In this document: positions 17,931 through 25,908 of the stretch, piece by piece
Numbering within the stretch: position 1 is the stretch's first letter
How the letters are laid out: every line of letters begins with the position of its first letter
Source: JAEUPI01 sp963814435
GTDB taxonomy: Bacteria; Pseudomonadota; Gammaproteobacteria; Burkholderiales; Burkholderiaceae_C
Reading direction: 5' to 3'
NCBI GenBank assembly: GCA_963814435.1
Contig: CAWFCV010000024.1
Coordinates: forward strand, 124,001 to 188,000
Length of the DNA: 64,000 nucleotides
Program-made: the position numbers and the translations under genes
The notes under the pieces: model-generated
The model's input: the letters and a program-made list of their open reading frames with translations, nothing else
The model's database searches: none
Told to the model about the DNA's origin: nothing

Positions 17931-18005
17931 GGGTTCCGGGGTCTGGGGGTTTGGAGGCTCACCCGCGCACGCCGGCCTGCCGGTGCACGCGGTGAGAGCG
18001 AAAGG

Positions 18006-18677
18006 CTAGGTTCGCGGTCGATCGTGAGGCCTGGCGAGCCAGTATGCAAGCGCGCAGACGATGGCGATGGTGACAAGCGAACTCGACGCCATCGCACGAG
18101 CAGAAGGCGGCGGCGGTGCGACCGTCATGCCCAGCACGGTGAACACGAGCGTCAGGAGGCACAGTGCCGCGAACCAGAGCTTCCGCGCTCGCGGAAGCGC
18201 CGCCCCGGGCAAGAAGAGAGCGAGGCCGGCAATCAGGATGAGCGCCTCGACGGCGAGTGCGAACGGCATGTTGTGCCACAAACCGAGGCCGACCCGCGCT
18301 GAACCGGCGCCGGCGATCGGAAGCTCGGGAGCATGGACCCATGCATCGAGCAGCCAATGGGAGAACACCGCGGCGAAGACCAGCGTCGCCACACGTCGCC
18401 TGGATCGCCCCAGCGACGCACAAACGACCAGCGCCGCTGCGCCCGCCAGCCCAGACCAGACGAGCGAGGCCAACAGCCCGTGCGAAAAGGGAAACACGAA
18501 GTCGGGCTGGTGCGTGGCGGCGAAATCCGGTGGGATGACCACCGACTCCCAGCCGAGAAGCACGAACAGCCAGAGGACGAAATCAAGCAGCAGCGCGGCC
18601 ATGACGAACGCGCCCACGTTGATGCGGCGCTCAGAGCGTCCGATCGCAAGAGCTGCACCAATGTGGCCTGCGAACAT
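18006..18677 (-). CDS. Multi-span membrane protein, YdjM-like metal-dependent hydrolase
   Basis: A 223-residue protein beginning MFAGHIGAALAIG, preceded by GGGAGGCAGC, a strong ribosome site that fixes the start. About six spans follow. Polar residues recur in the order HIG, LLLDFVLW, PFSHGLL and FSHWLLDAW, with a histidine and aspartate in membrane-edge positions, as in the YdjM family annotated as membrane-bound metal-dependent hydrolases. Activity is unproven for the family. It ends the block of small minus-strand genes. Confidence 0.6.
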   Translation of the reverse strand: MFAGHIGAALAIGRSERRINVGAFVMAALLLDFVLWLFVLLGWESVVIPPDFAATHQPDFVFPFSHGLLASLVWSGLAGAAALVVCASLGRSRRRVATLVFAAVFSHWLLDAWVHAPELPIAGAGSARVGLGLWHNMPFALAVEALILIAGLALFLPGAALPRARKLWFAALCLLTLVFTVLGMTVAPPPPSARAMASSSLVTIAIVCALAYWLARPHDRPRT

Positions 18678-18793
18678 GCTGCCTCCCGAGCGCCAACAGC
18701 CTGACGAATGAAAGAGACCGCCAGGTCCCGGAGTGTCCACGCCTACGCGGCGCACGGCAACGGGCGCCGGCGTTGCGCTGGCGCCGCCGCGGG

Positions 18794-19193
18794 CTACGCC
18801 CCGCCCACCACCGCAGTGGCTTCGAGCTCGATCTTGCCCGGGCTGTCGAGCAGGTCCGACACGAAGATCATGCTCATCGCCGGAAAGTGCTTGCCCATGT
18901 GGCGGCGCCAGATCGCGCCGAGCTCACCGCGGGCGGCCAGGTAGGCGGGCTTGTCGCAACAGTACGCGGTGATGCGGCAGATGTCGCCGGGCTTGCCGCC
19001 GGCTTCGGCCAGCACGGCCAGCACGTTGGCCAGCGCCTGGTCGAACTGCGGCGCGATCTGCTCGCTCTGGAACTTCTGCTGCGCGTTCCAGCCCACCTGG
19101 CCGGCGATGAACACCAGGCGGCCGCCGTCGCACGGCAATGCCGTTGCTGTAGCCGATGGGCTTGTCCCAGCCCGCGGGGTTCAAGATCTGCAT
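18794..19193 (-). CDS. RidA/YjgF-family protein (one frameshift)
   Basis: A RidA-fold protein of about 132 residues. It starts MQILNPAGWDKPIGYSNGIA after GAGGAGATCAGCTC (a good ribosome site), then continues in another frame with GGRLVFIAGQVGWN and ends with the family-typical DSPGKIELEATAVV. A single extra base near 19132 accounts for the break. RidA proteins hydrolyse reactive enamines/imines, although the arginine that is essential in canonical RidA appears to be replaced here (LDSPGKIELEA instead of PxxxRxxxE). It follows the ferritin-like and kor genes on the same strand after 113 bases. Confidence 0.7.
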
Positions 19194-19306
19194 GAGCTGA
19201 TCTCCTCGGTTGGTATGTCGTGGACCTGCCATTGACGATCGACTCCAAGTCGGGTCAAGCGGCCGCCGCGGAACCGGCCTCGCCGGGCCTTCGGCGGGGA
19301 GCCATT

Positions 19307-19814
19307 TCAATCGACGTAGCGCGGCGGGTCGGGGTCGTTGGCCCAGTCGCCTTCGGGCTTCGGCGTCTTCGCCAGCCACGCCTTGACCAGCGCCACGTGC
19401 TCGGCCTCCTCGTCGCGCAGCTCGAGTGCGGCGCGGCGCACCGAGTCGCTGCTGGCCAGGCGCGCCAGCTCGGCGAAGAAGGCTTCGGCGCGCTCTTCGG
19501 CGGCCAGCGCGAGCTTCAGCGCGTGCCATGGGTGCATCAGGTAGTGCACCTCGTCGTTGGGCACGCTCTCGGGCGGCTCCATCGCCGGCCAGGCGCCGGT
19601 GGGCATGCCGGGCACCTCGACCCAGTTCATCTCCTCCATGATCGGCCTGCGCATGCTTGGCCTCGTAGCCGGCCATGGTGCGGAACATCTGCGCCACGTC
19701 GCGGTTGTTGTGCGTTTCCATCGCGTCGGCCAGGTCGTTGTAGCGCTGCGCGGCCTCGCGCTCCATCACCAGCGCCTGGGCCATGAACTCTTCGAGCGTC
19801 TGCGGTGTCTTCAC
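19307..19814 (-). CDS. Ferritin-like/rubrerythrin-type diiron protein in the kor operon (one frameshift)
   Basis: A protein of about 168 residues. The two helical pairs carry EREAAQRYNDLAD plus YEAKHA (first E...ExxH) and EERAEAFFAEL plus DEEAEHVAL (second E...ExxH), which is the ligand set of a diiron four-helix bundle. The start is GTG at 19814, overlapping the korB stop (GTGA). One extra base near 19648 splits the frame after KHA. Rubrerythrin-like proteins reduce peroxide. Next to the oxygen-sensitive 2-oxoglutarate:ferredoxin oxidoreductase, a protective or electron-accepting role is plausible but inferred. No rubredoxin domain is present. Confidence 0.65.
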
Positions 19815-20650
19815 AGTTCGAACTCCGTTTCCAGCGCCGCCACCGCGGCGCGGCTGTCGCCGCGCATCACGGTGGGATACGGCGTGCGGCTGCCGGCGTA
19901 CAACACGCCGATATTGAAGCCGTCGTCGGTCATGATGCGCCGCGCGGCGCGCGCGGCGTCGTCGGTGGCCTCCACCGCGGCGGGGTGCACATGGTTCTTC
20001 CACTCGCGCTGCTCAGGGCGGAAGGTGATGCACGGGCTCAGGATCTCGATGAACGAGAAACCCGGATGCCGGATGCCGCGCGCGATGATCTCGGCGGTGC
20101 CGTTCGGGTCGCCGGCAAACGCGCGCGCCACGAAGTTGGCGCCCGAGGCGAGCGCGATCACCAGCGGGTGGAACGAGCGCACGCCGGTGCCGCCGGGCGA
20201 GAGCTTGTTGTCCCAGTCGGGCTCGGTGGTCGGCGACGCCTGGCCCTTGGTCATGCCGTACACGTGGTTGTCCATCACGATGTAGGTGAGGTCCACGTTG
20301 CGCCGGCACGCATGCAGAAAGTGGTTGCCGCCGATCGAATAGCCGTCGCCGTCGCCACCGGCCACCAGCACGGTGAGGTCGGGCCGCGCCACCTTCAGAC
20401 CGGTGGCCGCGGCCAGCGAGCGGCCGTGCACGCCGTGAAAGCCGTAGCAGCTGGTGTAGGCCGGTATGCGCGATGAACACCCGATGCCCGACACCACGGC
20501 CACCTCGTGCGGCGGCTTGCCGACCAGCGCGAGCGCCTTGGTCACCGAGCTGAGCACGGAGTAATCGCCGCAGCCCGGACACCAGATCGGTTTGGTGCCC
20601 GATTTGAAGTTGGCCGGCGCCAGCGGCACCGCTTGCGTCATGTCGTTCAT
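19811..20650 (-). CDS. korB: 2-oxoglutarate:ferredoxin oxidoreductase beta subunit
   Basis: A 279-residue TPP-binding subunit. It has the N-terminal WCPGCGDYSVL motif, a cysteine in GIGCSSRI, the TPP/magnesium motif GDGDGYSIGGNHFLHACRR and NHVYGMTKGQ. Length and motifs match KorB-type beta subunits, which bind TPP and one [4Fe-4S] cluster. With KorA it oxidises 2-oxoglutarate to succinyl-CoA and reduces ferredoxin. In Thauera aromatica this enzyme is the known electron source for benzoyl-CoA reductase. It lies divergent to the bcr operon, which fits that role. A ribosome site (AGGGGTTATCC) lies close to the ATG. Confidence 0.9.
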   Translation of the reverse strand: MNDMTQAVPLAPANFKSGTKPIWCPGCGDYSVLSSVTKALALVGKPPHEVAVVSGIGCSSRIPAYTSCYGFHGVHGRSLAAATGLKVARPDLTVLVAGGDGDGYSIGGNHFLHACRRNVDLTYIVMDNHVYGMTKGQASPTTEPDWDNKLSPGGTGVRSFHPLVIALASGANFVARAFAGDPNGTAEIIARGIRHPGFSFIEILSPCITFRPEQREWKNHVHPAAVEATDDAARAARRIMTDDGFNIGVLYAGSRTPYPTVMRGDSRAAVAALETEFEL

Positions 20651-20855
20651 GGATAACCCCTGGTCGCTGCACGCCCGGCCGCCGCAGGAGATGCGCGTTC
20701 GCGACCGCCCGGCGCGCTCATTGGACTGCCTTCGCGCACCGCGTGCGCCGGGATGAGCGCTTCGGAGCGCCGATGCGCGCTCATTGGGCCCCCTTTGGCC
20801 CTGCGGGCCTTCCCCCCGAGGGGGAGTGAGCGCCTTCGGAGCGGCCGGGCGGCGC
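20651..20855 (-). repeat. korA-korB intergenic spacer with short palindromic repeats
   Basis: This 205-base gap holds no gene. It contains two copies each of a GAGCGC(C)TTCGGAGCG hairpin-like unit (20755-20770 and 20828-20843) and of GCGCTCATTGG (near 20715 and 20779), and a C-rich/G-rich palindrome CCCCCCGAGGGGG at about 20812-20824. It resembles the intergenic repeats seen elsewhere in this window and could be an mRNA hairpin between two cotranscribed genes. Confidence 0.5.
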
Positions 20856-22640
20856 TCATGCGGCCTCCCCGATGGTCAGCGTGCTGGCCTGTTCCGCGAT
20901 CCACGTGGCCAGCTCACCCGGCCGCAGCGGCAGCGGCCCGGGGCGGTGGAAGCTGCGCGGCCGGCCCGGCAGGTCGACCATCGCGCGCAGGTAGCGGTAC
21001 AGCTGCGCGCCGTGGTTCTGCTCGATCACCAGCACCTGCCGCACGCCTTTGAGCGCCTGGTCGAAGAGCTTGGTGTTCACCGGCGCCAGCAGCCGCAGCA
21101 CGATCAGCCGCACCGGCGCGCCCTGGGCCGCAGCCCGTTGCACCGCCTCGCGCACCGGGCCCGACGACGAGCCGAAGGTCACCACCGCGATCGCGCCCTC
21201 GCCTTCGATGTCGGCCCAGCGCGGCCCGTAGTCGTGCAGGGCGAGCTTGCGTTCGCGCTTGTCGAGCTGCACGCGGTGGTCCTTGGCCTGGCTGCTGGGC
21301 ACGCCGCCTTCGGTGTGCTCCAGCCCGTCGGCGGTGTAGGTGGTGCCCGGCGTGCCGGGGATGGCCATCGGCGACACGCCGCTGGAGGTGTCGCGGTAGC
21401 GCTTGTAGTCGGCGGTGTTCGCGGCGACCGTCTCGCGTCGCGCCACGCCGCCGTCGTGTGCGGCGGGCGGGTCGATGATCGCGCGCGACTGCCCCATGAA
21501 CTGGTCGCTGAGCACGATGGCGGCGGTCTGCAGCGCCTCGGCCAGGTGCACCGCCCATTGCGTGGCGCCCAGGCAGTCGCCGATCGAGCTCGGCGCCACC
21601 ACGACGCGCGGCGCGTCGCCGTGCAGGCCGCTGACCGCGAAGCTCAGGTCGCTCTGCTCGCTCTTGGCCGGGATGCCGGTGGACGGGCCGCCGCGCATCA
21701 CGTCCACCACCACGATCGGCACCTCGGCGCTCACGGCCAGGCCGATGCCTTCGGTCATCAGCGCCAGGCCGGGGCCGGCGGTGGCGGTCAGCGACGGCAC
21801 GCCGCCGAACGACGAGCCGATGATCATGTTCACCGACGCCAGCTCGTCCTCGGCCTGCAGCAGCGAGCCACCCACCTTGGTGAGTGCCGGCGCCATCCAC
21901 TCCAGCAGCTCGGTGGCCGGCGTGATCGGGTAGGCCGCGACGAAGCGGACGCCGCCACGGATGGCGCCGAACCCCGCGGCCTCGTTGCCGCTGATGAGCC
22001 AGCGCTTGCCGCCGCGCGCGTCCGGCACCAGCGGCGCCGGGCGCGGGATGTCGGCCGCGAGCTCGATGCCGCGGCGCAGCGCCGTCAGGTTGGCCTGCAG
22101 CGACTCGGCGCTGCGTTTCCACGATCCGGTGAGCGCGGCCTCCAGCGCGGCAGCGGGCAGCCCGGCGAACGCGCCCGACAGACCGAGCGCCAGCATGTTG
22201 ATCCAGCTGCCCGGAATGGCCTTGGCCAGCTTCTTCAGCGGCAGCTCGACGCTGCGTGCGCCGCTGGCCTTGAACACCTCGGGCGCGCCGCCTTCGTCGG
22301 CGTCGCCGATCATCGTCGCGCCGGTCTTCAGCGGGATCTCGTCGGCAAAACGGAATACGTTCTGCCAGTCGATGGCCAGCAGCAGGTCGAAGCCATCGTC
22401 GAGCGACTGCGTCGGCTGCGACGACAGCCGGATCAGCGCCGCGGCCTCGCCGCCGCGGATCTGCGGGCCGCTGGTGCGCACCATCAGGCCGTACAGGCCG
22501 GCCTTGGCGGCGGCCTCCAGCAGCAGCGTGCCGGCGGTCATCACGCCGCTGCCGCCGCTGCCGGCCAGCGCGATGGACAGGCCGGCGCCGGGCGAGGGCC
22601 GGCTGACGGAGGACGGTGGGGATAGAACGGCTGCGACCAT
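20856..22640 (-). CDS. korA: 2-oxoglutarate:ferredoxin oxidoreductase, fused gamma-alpha subunit
   Basis: A 594-residue protein with an N-terminal gamma domain (GSGGSGVMTAGTLLLEAA near residue 30; RTSGPQIRGGE) followed from about residue 210 by the alpha (pyrimidine-binding) domain with FVAAYPITPATELLEWM and SLTATAGPGLALMTEGIGL. The start is the ATG at 22640 preceded by GAGGAG. The gamma-alpha fusion is the normal two-subunit KorAB architecture. The gene diverges from had across a 192-base regulatory region containing an FNR-like box. Its product would deliver low-potential electrons to the ferredoxin used by BcrABCD. Confidence 0.9.
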   Translation of the reverse strand: MVAAVLSPPSSVSRPSPGAGLSIALAGSGGSGVMTAGTLLLEAAAKAGLYGLMVRTSGPQIRGGEAAALIRLSSQPTQSLDDGFDLLLAIDWQNVFRFADEIPLKTGATMIGDADEGGAPEVFKASGARSVELPLKKLAKAIPGSWINMLALGLSGAFAGLPAAALEAALTGSWKRSAESLQANLTALRRGIELAADIPRPAPLVPDARGGKRWLISGNEAAGFGAIRGGVRFVAAYPITPATELLEWMAPALTKVGGSLLQAEDELASVNMIIGSSFGGVPSLTATAGPGLALMTEGIGLAVSAEVPIVVVDVMRGGPSTGIPAKSEQSDLSFAVSGLHGDAPRVVVAPSSIGDCLGATQWAVHLAEALQTAAIVLSDQFMGQSRAIIDPPAAHDGGVARRETVAANTADYKRYRDTSSGVSPMAIPGTPGTTYTADGLEHTEGGVPSSQAKDHRVQLDKRERKLALHDYGPRWADIEGEGAIAVVTFGSSSGPVREAVQRAAAQGAPVRLIVLRLLAPVNTKLFDQALKGVRQVLVIEQNHGAQLYRYLRAMVDLPGRPRSFHRPGPLPLRPGELATWIAEQASTLTIGEAA

Positions 22641-22703
22641 GGCGCTCGCGCTCCTCGTGCAAATTTGTGACCGCCAGTGAAGCGGCAGCGACCCCGTTTG
22701 CAT

Positions 22704-22717
22704 CTGATTCAGATCAA
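22704..22717 (-). promoter_or_regulatory. FNR/ANR-like box between korA and had
   Basis: On the plus strand the bases are CTGATTCAGATCAA; the reverse complement TTGATCTGAATCAG matches the FNR consensus TTGAT-N4-ATCAA at nine of ten defined positions. It lies 64 bases from the korA start and 116 from the had start, so it could serve either or both directions. An FNR-type regulator (AcpR in Azoarcus) is known to switch on benzoate genes without oxygen. Binding here is inference from the match. Confidence 0.6.
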
Positions 22718-22832
22718 CAAAAGCGCAGCCCAGACGACCAAAATGCGCTCAAAGGGGTATTTCGGTACTGCAATACCACAATTGACGGCCGCCGCACCCC
22801 CAGCCGTCCCGCACCACAGGAGACCCACCGCA

Positions 22833-23900
22833 ATGAGCCTTGCCGCGCACCGCTGGCTGATGACCGCCGTGAACGCCCCGTTGCAGCGCGCAGACTTCGC
22901 GGCCGAGCCGCAGGCGGGCGAGGTGGTGGTGGCGGTGGCCGGCTGCGGTGTCTGCCACACCGACCTGGGCTACCTGTACGACGGCGTGCGCACCAACCAG
23001 CCGCTGCCACTGGCCTTGGGCCACGAGGTCAGCGGCACGGTGGTGGCCGCCGCGCCGGGCGCCGAACGCTGGATCGGCCAGGCGGTGATCGTGCCGGCCG
23101 TGCTGCCCTGCGGCCAGTGCGACCTGTGCCGGCGCGGCTTCGGCACCATCTGCCGGCAGCAGAAGATGCCGGGCAACGACATCCAGGGCGGCTTCGCCAG
23201 CCACATCGTGGTGCCGGCGCGTGGCCTGTGCGAGGTGGACCTCGCCCGCCTGCAGCGTGCCGGGCTCAGCCTGCCCGAAGTGTCGATCGTCGCCGACGCG
23301 CTGACCACGCCTTACCAGGCGGTTCGCCGTGCCGGCGTGGCGCCGGGCAGCCTGGCGATCGTGATCGGCGCCGGCGGCGTGGGCGGCTACTGCGCGCAGA
23401 TCGCGCACGCGTCCGGCGCCACGGTGGTGGCCGTCGATGTCGACGACGACAAGCTCGAGCTGATCGGCGAATACGGCGCCATGCTCACGATCAACGCCCG
23501 CCACCTCGACCAGAAGGGCCTGAAGGCCGCGGTGTCGGCCTTTGCCAAGGAGCGCGGGCTGCGCCAGACCGAGTGGAACATCTTCGAATGCTCGGGCACG
23601 GCGGCCGGCCAGCTCAGCGCCTTCGGGCTGCTGGTACACGGCGCCACGCTGTCGGTGGTGGGCTTCACGATGGACAAGGTGGAGGTGCGCCTGTCCAACC
23701 TGATGGCCTTCGACGCGCGCGCACTCGGCAACTGGGGCTGCCCGCCCGAGGCCTACCCCGCGGCGCTGAACCTCGTGCTCGACGGCAAGGTGCAGATCAG
23801 GCCCTTCGTCGAGACCCATCCGCTGGCCGACATCAACCGTGTCATCGAAGCCGTGCACCACCGCGAGATCAAGAAACGCGCGGTGATGGTGCCGGCCTGA
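22833..23900 (+). CDS. had: 6-hydroxycyclohex-1-ene-1-carbonyl-CoA dehydrogenase
   Basis: A 355-residue zinc-dependent medium-chain dehydrogenase. Catalytic-zinc residues are in CGVCHTDLG (about residue 32) and LGHEVSG; the structural zinc set is CGQCDLCRRGFGTIC; the NAD motif is GAGGVGGYCAQ. It oxidises the 6-hydroxy compound made by Dch to the 6-oxo compound that Oah hydrolyses. It is the first gene of the benzoyl-CoA operon, followed by oah after 22 bases. The ATG follows CAGGAGACC. The gene set and order support the specific assignment over a generic alcohol dehydrogenase. Confidence 0.9.
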   Translation: MSLAAHRWLMTAVNAPLQRADFAAEPQAGEVVVAVAGCGVCHTDLGYLYDGVRTNQPLPLALGHEVSGTVVAAAPGAERWIGQAVIVPAVLPCGQCDLCRRGFGTICRQQKMPGNDIQGGFASHIVVPARGLCEVDLARLQRAGLSLPEVSIVADALTTPYQAVRRAGVAPGSLAIVIGAGGVGGYCAQIAHASGATVVAVDVDDDKLELIGEYGAMLTINARHLDQKGLKAAVSAFAKERGLRQTEWNIFECSGTAAGQLSAFGLLVHGATLSVVGFTMDKVEVRLSNLMAFDARALGNWGCPPEAYPAALNLVLDGKVQIRPFVETHPLADINRVIEAVHHREIKKRAVMVPA

Positions 23901-23922
23901 CCCCAACCCCCAAGGAGACCGC

Positions 23923-25044
23923 ATGAACGCCCCCGAAGCCCTGTCACCGATGCGCGACTTCAAGAACCACGACATCGTCGACGACGTCAGCAAACCCGGC
24001 GTGCGCTACGAGAAGCGCCCGGCCCGCACGCCCGACGGCACGGTGGCCAAGGGCCTGTACAACGCCTGGATCACGCTCGACAACCCGAGCCAGTACAACA
24101 GCTACACCACCGACATGGTGAAGGGCGTGATCCTGGCGCTGCGCGCGGCGAGCAATGCGCGCGACGTGAACTGCGTGGTCTTCACCGGCGCGGGCGACAA
24201 GGCGTTCTGCACCGGCGGCAACACCAAGGAGTACGCCGAGTACTACGCCGGCCAGCCGCAGGAGTACCGCCAGTACCTGCGCCTGTTCAACGACATGGTG
24301 AGCGCGCTGCTGGCCTGCGACAAGCCGGTGATCTGCCGCGTCAACGGCATGCGCATCGGCGGCGGCCAGGAGATCGGCATGGCCTGCGACTTCTCGGTGT
24401 CGAGCGACCTCGCGCGCTACGGCCAGGCCGGCCCGAAGCACGGCTCGGCGCCGATCGGCGGCGCGACCGACTTCCTGCCGGTGATCGTCGGCGCCGAGCG
24501 CGCGATGGCGGCCTGCGTGCTGTGCGAGCCGTTCTCGGCGCACAAGGCCTACCAGATGGGCCTGCTCACCGACATCGTGCCGGCGCTGAAGGTCAACGGC
24601 CAGTTCGTCGCCAACCCGATGGTCGAGACGCAGCGCATGGTCGACGAGTTCGGCCGCAACGTGTACGGCGAGCCGAAGACCGGCGCCGCCGCGAAGGAAG
24701 CCAAGGCGCTGATGGCCAGCGGCACGGTCGACCTGTCGCAGCTCGACGCCAGGGTCGAGGAGCTGTGCGCGAAGATCCTGCTCACCTTCCCCGAGTGCAC
24801 ACTGAAGACGATCGAGGAGTTGCGCAAGCCCAAGCTCGACGCCTGGAACAAGAACAAGGAGAACTCGCGCGCCTGGCTCGCGTTGAACATGATGACCGAG
24901 GCGCGCTCGGGCTTCATCGCGTTTAACGAAGGCACCAAGGACGACCGCGAGGCCAACTTCGTGCTGCTGCGCCAGAAGCTGGCCGCGGGCCAGAGCTGGG
25001 TCGGCTCGCTGCACGACGAGATCCAGCCCAAGGCGAAGAAATGA
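23923..25044 (+). CDS. oah: 6-oxocyclohex-1-ene-1-carbonyl-CoA hydrolase
   Basis: A 373-residue crotonase-fold enzyme that adds two waters to the cyclic beta-oxo compound and opens the ring to 3-hydroxypimelyl-CoA. It is longer than ordinary enoyl-CoA hydratases, as Oah proteins are. It has the oxyanion segments FTGAGDKAFCTGGNTKEY (about residues 86-103) and NGMRIGGGQEIGMACD (about 141-156) and the family segment GPKHGSAPIGGATDFLP. It is preceded by CAAGGAGACCGC and lies between had and dch. Only one hydrolase of this kind is present. Confidence 0.93.
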   Translation: MNAPEALSPMRDFKNHDIVDDVSKPGVRYEKRPARTPDGTVAKGLYNAWITLDNPSQYNSYTTDMVKGVILALRAASNARDVNCVVFTGAGDKAFCTGGNTKEYAEYYAGQPQEYRQYLRLFNDMVSALLACDKPVICRVNGMRIGGGQEIGMACDFSVSSDLARYGQAGPKHGSAPIGGATDFLPVIVGAERAMAACVLCEPFSAHKAYQMGLLTDIVPALKVNGQFVANPMVETQRMVDEFGRNVYGEPKTGAAAKEAKALMASGTVDLSQLDARVEELCAKILLTFPECTLKTIEELRKPKLDAWNKNKENSRAWLALNMMTEARSGFIAFNEGTKDDREANFVLLRQKLAAGQSWVGSLHDEIQPKAKK

Positions 25045-25054
25045 CCACCCCCGC

Positions 25055-25103
25055 AGCGGCCTGCGGCCGCCTCCCCCTCGAGGGGGCGACGCCAACGAAC
25101 CGG
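25055..25103. repeat. Intergenic palindromic element between oah and dch
   Basis: The 99-base gap contains a perfect 14-base palindrome CCCCCTCGAGGGGG (25073-25086), preceded by GCAGCGGCCTGCGGCCGC and followed by CCGGCAAAGCCGG. The same style of C/G palindrome occurs at about 20812, 27134, 38276, 43880 and 48898. It probably forms an RNA hairpin inside the operon transcript. Confidence 0.6.
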
Positions 25104-25143
25104 CAAAGCCGGATCCGCGGCGTCCGCTGGAATGGAGTTTGAT

Positions 25144-25908
25144 ATGCCGTCATTGAATGACTGGCTGGAACTCGACGGCGCGCTGCTGCGCCTGCGGCTG
25201 GCCAGGCCCAAGGCTAACCTGGTCGACGCCACGATGATCGCCGCGCTGCACGGCGCGCTGGTCGCGTACCGCAGCCAGACGCAACTGCGTGGCGTGCTGC
25301 TCGATGCCGAGGGGCCGCACTTCAGCTTTGGCGCGAGCGTCGAGGAACACCTGCCCGACCAGTGCGCGCAGATGCTCGCGTCGCTGCACGCGCTGATCGT
25401 CACGATGGTGGAGTTTCCGGTGCCGATCCTGGTGGCCGTTCGCGGGCAGTGCCTGGGCGGTGGCCTGGAGGTGGCACTGGCCGGCGGGCCGATCTTCGCC
25501 GCACCAGACGCGCAGTTTGCGCAGCCCGAGATGAAACTTGGCGTGTTCGCGCCGGCCGCCTCGGTGCTGCTGCCCTTCCGCGTCAATCAACCCGCCGCCG
25601 AAGACCTGCTGTTCTCGGGCCGCTCGATCGGCACCGCCGCGGCGCAGGCGATCGGCCTGGTGCACACCGTGGCGGACGACCCGGAGATCGCCGCGCTGGC
25701 CTACTTCCACGAGCACCTGGCCGGCAAGAGCGCCGCGGCACTGGCCTGTGCGATGGCCGCCGCACGCGGCGCGATGGTGCGCACCGTGCGGCAACGCCTG
25801 GCCGAAGTGGAGGCGCTGTACCTCGACCGCCTGATGAAGACACGCGACGCCAACGAAGGCCTGGTGGCCTTCATGGCCAAGCGCAAACCGCAATGGGAGC
25901 ACCGCTGA
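25144..25908 (+). CDS. dch: Cyclohexa-1,5-diene-1-carbonyl-CoA hydratase
   Basis: A 254-residue crotonase-family enzyme that hydrates the diene made by benzoyl-CoA reductase. It has the oxyanion-hole segment HFSFGASVEEHLPD (about residue 61) and VRGQCLGGGLEVALAGG (about 99), and FAPAASVLLP later on. The start at 25144 is chosen because GGAG lies seven bases upstream; the ATG at 25132 would be an alternative with no ribosome site. The stop overlaps the bcrC start by one base (TGATG), so translation of the two is probably coupled. Confidence 0.92.
   Translation: MPSLNDWLELDGALLRLRLARPKANLVDATMIAALHGALVAYRSQTQLRGVLLDAEGPHFSFGASVEEHLPDQCAQMLASLHALIVTMVEFPVPILVAVRGQCLGGGLEVALAGGPIFAAPDAQFAQPEMKLGVFAPAASVLLPFRVNQPAAEDLLFSGRSIGTAAAQAIGLVHTVADDPEIAALAYFHEHLAGKSAAALACAMAAARGAMVRTVRQRLAEVEALYLDRLMKTRDANEGLVAFMAKRKPQWEHR

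Noticed and set aside
11384..18677. Integron cassette array
   Set aside because: Gene content is cassette-like, but I found no paired attC core sites in the gaps; CGGCTAAC near 13610 and CCCTAAC near 47115 do not fit the RYYYAAC core and have no partner.
20784..22625. Plus-strand open frame of 613 codons opposite korA
   Set aside because: korA on the minus strand has complete motifs and a ribosome site; the antisense frame is a composition artefact.
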